From SURF-32 sp964648365 (GTDB lineage Bacteria > Planctomycetota > Phycisphaerae > UBA1845): DNA of 19,729 nt. The DNA lies in assembly GCA_964648365.1 (NCBI GenBank), contig CAZYLK010000112.1, forward strand, positions 1-19,729, read 5' to 3'. Made by a program: the position numbers and the translations under genes. Shown piece after piece: positions 15,091 through 19,729 of this stretch (position 1 is its first letter; every line of letters starts with the position of its first letter). The notes under the pieces were generated by a model. That model saw nothing but the letters and a program-made list of their open reading frames with translations. It did no database searches and had not been told where the DNA came from.

Positions 15091-17139
15091 CTACCGACAC
15101 GCGCCGATCGCCTGCGTCGTGCCCCGCCCGCGACGGACGGTGCTGGACGAGGACTGAAGTCGCAGCCGTGTAACCCACGTCCGATTTCCGTCCACGGTCG
15201 TGGACGCCTCGATCGTGGGGCTCTCCTGTTTCTGATGATAGCCGGTGCTCGTCCACCCGCGGATCGGCGATAACTCTCCACAGGTCAATCGCACCTCGAA
15301 CGCCGGGTCAAGCGTCAGGGTCATCACACCTGTCGCGAACCTCGCCTCGACGCAACCGGGCCCGGCGAGCTTTGCGACGCATCCGGACGCGAGGTGAAAT
15401 CGCAGCGTCACGTCGTGCCGGGCGCGGGCCGTCAGCACGTCCTGAATCTCGATCTCGCCGTCGTCGGCCGGCAGCACGACCCGCCTCCGATGCCGGACCG
15501 GATCCGCCAGACGCATGTAGCCGTCGTGGTCACCCTCGACCACCCCGCCTGCGCCGCCCTCCCACCGCAGACACCGGGTTATCGCCCGCCGTCCCCACAT
15601 GAAGGGGCCGAGGGGCTCCGACTGATCCGCTCCGTCGACCTCGATCGTGTTGTGGGCTGCCGTGCGGCGGAAATAGTCGCGCCACTCCGGATAGGTGAAA
15701 TAGTCATACGTTCCTGCATCGACGATCACATCGGCGCCGAACGCGCGAACGGCGATGCTCAGCGCATCCGCGTGACCGTGGGCGGCCAGCGAACCCATTC
15801 CGAGTTCGCCGCAATCGACGAAGACACGAACGTCCGTGGCCTCCCGAAGAGAACCACGCTGCAACAGGTAAATTCCGGCATCCGGAAACGCCCGGCTGGT
15901 CAATGTATCCGCTGGCTCGTACGCGCGGGCCGCCAGGCTCGCCGCTGCCCGGGCGCCGAGCAGCCATAGGACGCGTTCAAGAGGCGGCCCCCCGGCGCTT
16001 GCCCGGGTGGAGGTTCCGAACAGCGCGTCTCCGGTCGCCAGGTGCGCCTGAGCGTCGCGCCGCGGCGAACTCAACTCCAGGACGTAGGCGTCGTCGCAGT
16101 CGCCGTAGTCAACTGCCGAACCGGCTTCCAGCATGGCGGCGGCGAACTCGTACAGGGCGCGCAGTCGGTCCCAGAACGCGTCGCTGAAGTCGCACCCGGC
16201 ATGACGCGCGCAGACAGCCGCCACGGTGAACAGCTCCATCACGAACAGGTGATAGCCGAACGCCTGCTCGCGGTTGGCGCCGTCGGCGTACGTCTGGGCA
16301 ACGATCTCGCGTTCCAGAATCGCCTGCGCATCCCGGCGCAATTTCTGCGCATCGGGCATGGCCTTGAAGTAGCACGCCGCGACGAAAACCCCGGCGGCCT
16401 CGCCGACCAGGTGGTTGTTGGCTGACGAGTGCCGCGAGTATTTTCGGGAGATGTCCCGTGCCTGGGCGGCCGCCGACGTCGCAACGCTCGCACCCAGGTC
16501 GCCCTCCAGACAACCCGAGGGCCGGACGAGTTCGACGGCCCACGCCCAGTTGATCAGCCTTACGCCCAGCTCCAGCGGGCTTCGCCAGTTCATCCCGGTG
16601 TCCAGCGGACAGGCGTCCATCCAGGCCTCAAGCTGGCCGGCAACGTGGGCGGCGTAGCGTCGGTCGCCCGTAACGCGGTAAGCCCGTCCGAGCACGACGA
16701 GATGGTGATGCCGATTGACCTCCCATACCCATTTGCAGTCGCCCGTCACCGCGTAATCGCGATAGTCGATCGCCCCGGCGAAGCAGCGCGGGGTGGGGCG
16801 GTTGGCCTTGTACTCGAAGTTCCAGTCGATGCTCTCGCCGACTTCGACGTTCCGGCGGTCGAACAGATCCATGCGCCCCGCCAGCAGGCGATCCGCAGCG
16901 TCGATCAGCGCGGACCGCGATTCCCCGCAGAGCGGGAGCTCTGATTCCCCCCCCAAATCGGGAAGGATCGCGCCGCCGTCAACCTCAAATGGTACTGTGC
17001 TCGTATCCTTCTGCGCGCGCTGTCGCAGCCTCCACGCGACCTGATCGGCCCGCAGGCGCAGCCGCGCTCGGAGTCGCCAGGCCATCTCAGCGGCAGACAT
17101 GCGCGAGAGTCGGTTCAGGTACCAGGTCGGCGTTTGCAT
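15091..17139 (-). CDS. heparinase II/III family protein (putative polysaccharide lyase)
   Basis: Family members cleave uronic-acid-containing polysaccharides by beta-elimination; in exopolysaccharide loci they probably trim or release the polymer. With the ATG at 17139 the protein has 682 aa, normal for the family. An alpha/alpha toroid covers about residues 90-400 and includes ANNHLVGEAAG (240-250) and REQAFGYH (290-297), which hold the Asn and Tyr/His expected in the active site. The beta-sandwich C-terminal domain begins near 425, with LAAHGHADALS (451-461), IVDAGTYDYFTYPEWRDYFR (472-491) and TAAHNTIEVDGADQ (493-506), the hallmark of Heparinase_II_C. I see no clear signal peptide: the N terminus MQTPTWYLNRLSRMSAAEMAWRLRARL is a basic amphipathic helix, as in many operon-encoded relatives. 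The open frame extends to 17283 but would overlap the NusG-like gene. Substrate unknown. Confidence 0.93.
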   Translation of the reverse strand: MQTPTWYLNRLSRMSAAEMAWRLRARLRLRADQVAWRLRQRAQKDTSTVPFEVDGGAILPDLGGESELPLCGESRSALIDAADRLLAGRMDLFDRRNVEVGESIDWNFEYKANRPTPRCFAGAIDYRDYAVTGDCKWVWEVNRHHHLVVLGRAYRVTGDRRYAAHVAGQLEAWMDACPLDTGMNWRSPLELGVRLINWAWAVELVRPSGCLEGDLGASVATSAAAQARDISRKYSRHSSANNHLVGEAAGVFVAACYFKAMPDAQKLRRDAQAILEREIVAQTYADGANREQAFGYHLFVMELFTVAAVCARHAGCDFSDAFWDRLRALYEFAAAMLEAGSAVDYGDCDDAYVLELSSPRRDAQAHLATGDALFGTSTRASAGGPPLERVLWLLGARAAASLAARAYEPADTLTSRAFPDAGIYLLQRGSLREATDVRVFVDCGELGMGSLAAHGHADALSIAVRAFGADVIVDAGTYDYFTYPEWRDYFRRTAAHNTIEVDGADQSEPLGPFMWGRRAITRCLRWEGGAGGVVEGDHDGYMRLADPVRHRRRVVLPADDGEIEIQDVLTARARHDVTLRFHLASGCVAKLAGPGCVEARFATGVMTLTLDPAFEVRLTCGELSPIRGWTSTGYHQKQESPTIEASTTVDGNRTWVTRLRLQSSSSTVRRGRGTTQAIGACR

Positions 17140-17160
17140 GGAGCTGATCAGGCGACAGAA

Positions 17161-17188
17161 GGACGGGCAGTCCGGGCAGACTCCGTCC
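17161..17188. repeat. inverted repeat / leader hairpin before heparinase gene
   Basis: On the minus strand GGACGG-AGTC and GACT-(GC bulge)-CCGTCC pair around a 6-nt loop (TGCCCG), giving a stable 10-bp stem with one bulge. It lies in the 112-nt gap between the NusG-like stop (17252) and the heparinase start (17139). No U-tract follows, so it is not a plain terminator. A short T-run (TTTTT on the plus strand at about 17206) lies on the other side. It could be a pause or antiterminator-recognition element. Confidence 0.45.
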
Positions 17189-17251
17189 CCGTCGACTGTA
17201 CCCGTTTTTCTGGGATAAGCCGATTTACTGCAATGACTTACGTCGATCTGC

Positions 17252-17821
17252 TCAGTCGATCGGCTCGAGCAGAACGCTGTCAATCTCTACCACGCCGGAC
17301 TGACCCAGGATGTCCACGCCGACGAAGATCCGGCTGAGGTTGCGGCGGCGAATCACGACGCCCTCCAACCCGATCAGGGGCCCGCCTACAACGCGGCAGC
17401 GCCCCCCTTCTTTCAACCCCGAAAAAGTCGTCACAGCTTCACCACTGCTGATCATCAGGTCTATACGTCTCAGATCGTCCTCCAGACGCACCGGGTCCAG
17501 TACGCGAAGCGTCCGCACGATTCGATTGGTCGTCAGCGCCGTCACGCGATCCTGGGGACGACCACGGAGAAAGAGATAACCGGGAAAAAGCGGCTTTTCG
17601 ACGACTTCTCGACGCTTACCATAGCGTCGTTCAAGCCGCGCAAGCGGAAGATAGACGTCGATCTCGCGCTTGAAGAGATCGACGGCCAGCGCCTTCTCCT
17701 GTCGCGGCCGCGTGTGGAGCACCCACCATTCAAGGTCCGTGTCCACGCGCGCGATGCGCAGTGCGGCACACGGATCAAAACCGGCCTTGATCGGGGACAC
17801 GGGCCCCAGTTCGCCAAGCAT
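17252..17821 (-). CDS. NusG-family transcription antiterminator paralog (RfaH/UpxY/LoaP-like)
   Basis: A 189-aa protein with a NusG N-terminal domain (about 31-122; EWWVLHTRPRQEKAL, then VEKPLFPGYLFLRG at 74-87) and a KOW domain (about 137-187; LKEGGRCRVVGGPLIGLEGVV). Such specialised NusG paralogs bind RNA polymerase and prevent termination in long polysaccharide or secondary-metabolite operons. Its first position in a roughly 17-kb surface-polysaccharide operon, rather than beside secE/rplK as for housekeeping nusG, supports that role. The ATG at 17821 is preceded by AAGGA with a 6-nt gap; an in-frame TTG at 17857 would add 12 residues. The first 30 residues are an extra leader before the conserved domain. 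A sigma70-type promoter lies about 100 nt upstream. I see no copy of the ops/JUMPstart sequence, so its target signal is unknown. Confidence 0.93.
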   Translation of the reverse strand: MLGELGPVSPIKAGFDPCAALRIARVDTDLEWWVLHTRPRQEKALAVDLFKREIDVYLPLARLERRYGKRREVVEKPLFPGYLFLRGRPQDRVTALTTNRIVRTLRVLDPVRLEDDLRRIDLMISSGEAVTTFSGLKEGGRCRVVGGPLIGLEGVVIRRRNLSRIFVGVDILGQSGVVEIDSVLLEPID

Positions 17822-17825
17822 CGAC

Positions 17826-17835
17826 CATCCTTCAA
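17826..17835 (-). promoter_or_regulatory. ribosome binding site of NusG-like gene, overlapping a CsrA-like motif
   Basis: The minus strand reads TTGAAGGATGG just before the start. AAGGA (17828-17832) is the Shine-Dalgarno with a 6-nt gap to the ATG at 17821. The same bases match the core A-R-GGA-U-G of the known CsrA consensus. This makes post-transcriptional control by the nearby csrA product possible, though no strong hairpin presents the GGA in a loop. Confidence 0.45.
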
Positions 17836-17923
17836 GTGCAAGCCGGACGCAGAGCAAACTCTCCCCAAAAACGCGGGGCGCGCCGTTCAGTCAACCAGAT
17901 CGAGGGGCTTAGTAATAGACCTC

Positions 17924-17953
17924 ATGATACTCGCGCGGAGGACGACTCGTCAA
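17924..17953 (-). promoter_or_regulatory. sigma70-type promoter for the polysaccharide operon
   Basis: On the minus strand TTGACG (17953-17948, 5/6 to TTGACA) and TATCAT (17929-17924, 5/6 to TATAAT) are separated by 18 nt. The expected start of transcription is near 17917, giving a leader of about 96 nt before the NusG-like gene. It is the best promoter match I found in front of the operon. Assignment is by sequence match only. Confidence 0.6.
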
Positions 17954-18132
17954 GGGCATAATTCACAGGTTTCTCACGAAGCGTAAACACAGTCTGCAAA
18001 ACCCTGACCGGTGACGCCGGCCGCACAACAATGATCGGTCATTCGACACGTCCCCCGGAAGATGTCTCGCGCGCTCGCGAAAAGGGATGCGCGCCCCCGT
18101 GACGGGAGTCATCGTGAGCAGTCGGAGTGTAG

Positions 18133-18141
18133 TGTTATAGG
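18133..18141 (+). promoter_or_regulatory. possible extended -10 element for the 39-codon ORF
   Basis: TGTTATAGG matches the extended -10 form (TGn followed by TATA). No good -35 sits 16-18 nt upstream. It would start a transcript that begins just before the perfect inverted repeat at 18157-18176 and reads into the small ORF at 18250. Weak evidence. Confidence 0.25.
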
Positions 18142-18156
18142 ACGTTCGTTGCGGAT

Positions 18157-18176
18157 GGCGGGCAAAGTTGCCCGCC
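18157..18176. repeat. perfect 9-bp inverted repeat with 2-nt loop
   Basis: GGCGGGCAA (18157-18165) and TTGCCCGCC (18168-18176) are exact inverse complements separated by AG. Neither strand has a following T-tract, so it is not a classical terminator. It could be a leader hairpin for the rightward small ORF, an insulating element between two divergent units, or a protein-binding palindrome. Confidence 0.55.
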
Positions 18177-18249
18177 GCGACAGCCCGATAAGTACCAGGT
18201 CAGGCCCTCGTACCCAGGAGGCGACGGCTGGTATCCGGGAGAACGGCCC

Positions 18250-18369
18250 ATGTCCGCTTTGCTCCTCGGCATGTTGTGGGCGCTGTGCGCCGCCCTGCTC
18301 GTTGCGGTGTTCTGGGGACTGCCGCTGAAGACCGACCTGCCCGACGGGACGTCGGAGTCGCTTATGTGA
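18250..18369 (+). CDS. 39-aa single-pass membrane mini-protein (hypothetical)
   Basis: The ATG at 18250 has GGGAGA about 8 nt upstream, and the frame runs 39 codons to a TGA at 18367-18369. The product starts MSALLLGMLWALCAALLVAV, a hydrophobic helix of about 20 residues, followed by FWGLPLKTDLPDGTSESLM, a short polar tail with acidic residues. This is the pattern of small bitopic membrane proteins or regulatory subunits; I do not recognise the family. Its last 8 nt overlap the 3' end of the convergent zinc-ribbon gene (18362). Because it lies largely outside other genes, has a ribosome site and a clean helix, I think it is more likely real than not, but short length keeps confidence moderate. 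Confidence 0.5.
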   Translation: MSALLLGMLWALCAALLVAVFWGLPLKTDLPDGTSESLM

Positions 18370-18874
18370 GCTGTCCGGCCGGCTGCCGTCTTTGGCGGCT
18401 GAGCCGCAGGCCGCCCGCCGCCAGCAGCGCGACGCCCAACAGCAGGCCCGCGCGCTGCACGGCGCCAAACTCCGCGCCGTCGGCACGCAGATAGTCGGCC
18501 CCAAGCGAGAGCCCTCCGATAACCGCACCCACGACAAGGAGAACCGGCGCCCGCATGGCGGCGCCGCAGAGCAGCACCAGCCCGCTCAATGCCACCCCTA
18601 TCCATTGATGGCGGCCAAACCCGTTGGAACCGCCCAGGGGGAGCGCGTCGGCGAACAGAGAAATGAACGCGATGACCATCCCGACCAGCATCAATACCAC
18701 GGAGTCGCCGGTCGCCGAGCGAGACCGTGGCGGAGTCGCCGCGCTCGCCTCGACGGAGTCTGCACAGGCAAGGCAATAGTGCGATAACGAGCCGTCCGAT
18801 CCGGGAAGTGGATCGGATACGTGAACGCGGGCCGGGGCTCCGCATATCTGGCACGTCGGCCGTACGCTTGCCAT
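18362..18874 (-). CDS. zinc-ribbon protein with four predicted membrane helices (hypothetical)
   Basis: A 170-aa protein of unknown function. The N terminus has a probable zinc ribbon: Cys8-x2-Cys11 (TCQICGAP) and Cys34-x2-Cys37 (HYCLACAD). A polar Ser/Arg linker (40-57) follows, then four hydrophobic segments at about 58-78, 91-107, 109-124 and 140-157, and a basic tail RLSRQRRQPAG. The overall plan, a cytosolic zinc finger on a small membrane anchor, is common among uncharacterised bacterial proteins. The ATG at 18874 has GGAG 9 nt upstream; the in-frame GTG at 18889 would add five residues. The stop overlaps the end of the convergent 39-codon ORF by 8 nt. It is separated from the polysaccharide operon by about 540 nt and probably has its own promoter. 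No functional link to its neighbours is evident. Confidence 0.8.
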   Translation of the reverse strand: MASVRPTCQICGAPARVHVSDPLPGSDGSLSHYCLACADSVEASAATPPRSRSATGDSVVLMLVGMVIAFISLFADALPLGGSNGFGRHQWIGVALSGLVLLCGAAMRAPVLLVVGAVIGGLSLGADYLRADGAEFGAVQRAGLLLGVALLAAGGLRLSRQRRQPAGQLT

Positions 18875-19017
18875 AAAGTACTTCTCCACGACGGCGCTGT
18901 GGAATCGCCGTGCTGGCTTACACGCTTCCTATCGGTGATCTGAACGCCATCGGATTGGCCCTCCCTCGCGGCCTGGCCGCGCAGGCCTGGCAGACGGCGG
19001 CGATTTTGCTGGTCCGA

Positions 19018-19051
19018 CCCGCCCGGAAAAGCCGATTCCAGTACTGGCGGG
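19018..19051. repeat. nested inverted repeat upstream of csrA
   Basis: CCCGCC (19018-19023) pairs with GGCGGG (19046-19051). Inside it lies a perfect 10-bp palindrome CCAGTACTGG (19038-19047), which shares its last two bases with the outer arm, so the two structures are partly alternative. It could be an operator or part of a structured leader; I recognise no known RNA family. Confidence 0.3.
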
Positions 19052-19143
19052 CGGAAGCACGCGACGACGGGGGCGTAACCCGCCGTGCCGGGAGCTGCTT
19101 GCGGGCGGCCGGCGCGTTCCGGGGCCGGTAAGTCGCAAAGCCG

Positions 19144-19172
19144 GTGACAAAATGAAGTTGCGCGCCTAGGAT
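19144..19172 (+). promoter_or_regulatory. candidate sigma70 promoter of csrA
   Basis: GTGACA (19144-19149, 5/6 to TTGACA), a 17-nt spacer, and TAGGAT (19167-19172, 4/6 to TATAAT). Transcription would begin near 19179, leaving about 56 nt before the csrA ATG. Sequence match only. Confidence 0.4.
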
Positions 19173-19234
19173 TGTCGGGTTGGGGGATGACGTTCGCGCC
19201 AGCCACCGGACTGGACATTCGGGATGGATCGGCC

Positions 19235-19423
19235 ATGCTTGTACTCGCGAGAACGATCGATCAGAGCATCATGATCGGGGACGACATCAAGATCACCGTC
19301 GTCGACATTCGTGGGAACAAGGTGCGGCTGGGCATCACCGCGCCGTCAGACATTCCCGTGCATCGGGAAGAAGTCTTCAAGGAAATCAACGAGGCCAAGG
19401 CGCAAGCCCAGGAAAACGTGTAG
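19235..19423 (+). CDS. csrA: CsrA/RsmA carbon storage regulator
   Basis: A 62-aa RNA-binding global regulator that, as a dimer, binds GGA motifs in mRNA leaders and usually blocks translation; known targets include exopolysaccharide, motility and carbon-storage genes. The whole sequence fits the family: MLVLAR at the N terminus, SIMIGDDIKITVV (11-23), RGNKVRLGI (26-34), APSDIPVHREEV (36-47). The residues known to contact RNA, Leu4, Arg6 and Arg44, are all present. The ATG at 19235 follows a GGGATGG ribosome site by 6-7 nt, which itself contains a GGA and could allow self-control. A longer reading from 19172 adds 21 unrelated residues and is rejected. No fliW or flagellar gene is visible next to it. 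It stands alone on the plus strand, 1.4 kb from the polysaccharide promoter. Confidence 0.97.
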   Translation: MLVLARTIDQSIMIGDDIKITVVDIRGNKVRLGITAPSDIPVHREEVFKEINEAKAQAQENV

Positions 19424-19607
19424 TCGCTTCTCTCGCCGCGCCCCTTCGCTTCACCCACAAGAGGCCGTCACTGCTCGCTCGCCGATTGCCGCCGTACGGC
19501 CGTCTTGATACAGCGACAACAAAGGTGCGGCAAATCCCATCGGCGATCTGTTTGCAGCAGCGGTTCTGAGTTCCCTTGATTATCCGCGCGGTGTCGCACG
19601 CTCCCCC

Positions 19608-19664
19608 AAAAAAAAAGCCTCCTCCGCAGAATCTGTGGAAGCGTTTTCGGGCCGTCGGGAGGCT
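19608..19664 (-). terminator. rho-independent terminator for a leftward transcript entering from the right
   Basis: On the minus strand AGCCTCC (19664-19658) pairs with GGAGGCT (19622-19616) and is followed directly by a run of nine T (19616-19608). Inside the loop TCCACAGA and TCTGCGGA form a second 8-bp stem with one G-U pair. The transcript it ends must start beyond the right edge, so it is convergent with csrA. Confidence 0.75.
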
Positions 19665-19707
19665 GGAATCGGCCTTCCTGGACCCGTGAGCCGCGTTTTG
19701 GGCCGTC
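19641..19707 (-). repeat. two copies of a GACGGCCC(G)AAAACGC motif
   Basis: On the minus strand GACGGCCCAAAACGC (19707-19693) and GACGGCCCGAAAACGC (19656-19641) differ by one inserted G. The first copy is framed by CCTGGAC and GTCCAGG arms, the second by the terminator arms. Each is thus displayed in the loop of a hairpin, which hints at a structured RNA or a recent local duplication. Confidence 0.5.
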
Positions 19708-19729
19708 CAGGGCCGCCGTCAAACGGCTC

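Larger units (their letters stand above)
17822..18249. other. divergent intergenic region: polysaccharide operon leader and small-ORF leader
   Basis: This 428-nt stretch has no convincing coding sequence. It holds the leftward operon promoter (17924-17953) and its roughly 96-nt untranslated leader, with a CCCC/GGGG inverted repeat near 17868-17883. A short near-palindrome of AATGA and TCATT around TCGG lies at 18030-18043, and an imperfect GACCGG/CCGGCC repeat at 18006-18022; either could be an operator upstream of the promoter. Further right are the 20-bp perfect inverted repeat (18157-18176), a TACCAG/CTGGTA hairpin (18193-18233), and an AGGAGG at 18216-18221 inside its loop that does not serve an obvious start codon. 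Confidence 0.5.
18875..19234. other. divergent intergenic region upstream of csrA
   Basis: This 360-nt stretch separates the leftward zinc-ribbon gene from the rightward csrA. I find no believable gene in it. It contains a nested inverted repeat (19018-19051), a GCCGGTAAGT...GCCGGTGAC near-duplication at about 19126-19148, and the csrA promoter (19144-19172) with its short leader. The promoter for the zinc-ribbon gene is expected near 18890-18960 on the minus strand, but no strong match is visible. Confidence 0.4.
19424..19729. other. right-edge intergenic stretch with terminator and repeated motif
   Basis: After csrA no gene is supported up to the window edge. A GCCGTACGGC palindrome lies at 19491-19500 but has no T-tract, so the csrA terminator is not clear. 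The rest is taken up by a strong leftward terminator (19608-19664), a repeated GACGGCCC...AAAACGC motif, and CCTGGAC/GTCCAGG arms. This implies a leftward gene or RNA ending here whose body lies beyond the window. Confidence 0.5.

Noticed and set aside
14138..15157. 339-aa plus-strand open frame opposite the beta-helix protein
   Set aside because: Antisense shadow of a gene with a strong ribosome site and hexapeptide repeats; composition is Arg/Ala-rich with no recognisable features.
19126..19185. Possible c-di-GMP (GEMM) riboswitch upstream of csrA, because of GTCGCAAAGCC and GCCTAGG-like pieces
   Set aside because: Only the CGCAAAGCC piece fits. The first-stem CACGCA...GGGCAAACC half is missing, the GCCTA element is too far away, and the candidate promoter overlaps the region, so the pieces would be mostly untranscribed.
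19172..19234. Upstream extension of csrA giving an 83-aa protein
   Set aside because: CsrA proteins begin at MLVL. The extra 21 residues have no family match, and the ATG at 19235 has its own ribosome site.
19468..19722. 84-aa minus-strand open frame at the right edge
   Set aside because: It reads straight through the terminator stem and T-run, with RRRLFFWG encoded by the hairpin and poly-T, so it is not a plausible gene.
1..19729. CRISPR arrays, tRNA/rRNA genes, insertion sequences, phage genes
   Set aside because: I looked for regularly spaced direct repeats, cloverleaf-like and rRNA-like segments, and transposase or integrase motifs in the translated frames, and saw none.

Overview
The window is high-GC bacterial DNA dominated by one long leftward (minus-strand) gene cluster for making and exporting a cell-surface or extracellular polysaccharide. 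The outer-membrane export lipoprotein implies a diderm (Gram-negative) cell. The mix of genes (NusG paralog, heparinase II/III, Wzz/tyrosine-kinase fusion, WecG/TagA, DUF362, and a neighbouring csrA) would suit Planctomycetota or a similar environmental lineage. No rRNA or other phylogenetic marker is present, so this placement is an inference.

Layout, in the direction of transcription from right to left. A sigma70-type promoter (17924-17953) precedes a NusG-family antiterminator paralog (17821-17252). Then follow a heparinase II/III-family protein (17139-15091), a degenerate nucleotidyltransferase with a left-handed beta-helix (15052-13952), and a Wzz/BY-kinase polymerisation regulator (13810-11507). 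Next come a nucleotidyltransferase-like/beta-helix protein fused to an undecaprenyl-phosphate sugar transferase (11455-9716), a Wza-type export lipoprotein (9604-8447), and an unrecognised, probably alpha/alpha-barrel protein (8446-7295). The distal part holds a WecG/TagA/CpsF glycosyltransferase (7192-6173), two GT4 glycosyltransferases (6133-4841 and 4887-3535), a DUF362 protein (3538-2027), an aspartokinase (1920-691), and a CapK/PaaK-like adenylate-forming enzyme cut by the left edge (658-1). Gaps are short or negative, so most or all of this is probably one operon or a few overlapping ones. No flippase (Wzx) or polymerase (Wzy) is visible; they may lie beyond the left edge.

Working model: the fused sugar transferase starts the lipid-linked repeat unit. 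WecG and the GT4 enzymes extend it. The BY-kinase and the export lipoprotein control chain length and export, and the heparinase-like and alpha/alpha proteins trim or modify the polymer. The NusG paralog would help RNA polymerase through the roughly 17 kb transcript.

The right flank (17.9-19.7 kb) holds a 39-codon membrane mini-protein (+), a zinc-ribbon four-helix membrane protein (-), and csrA (+) with its own promoter. At the right edge is a strong leftward terminator next to a repeated structured motif. The most interesting points are the three-part sugar-transferase fusion and its degenerate stand-alone paralog, the aspartokinase/DUF362/CapK trio at the distal end, the roughly 50-residue insertion inside the WecG-type enzyme, and CsrA-like and hairpin signals around the antiterminator gene.
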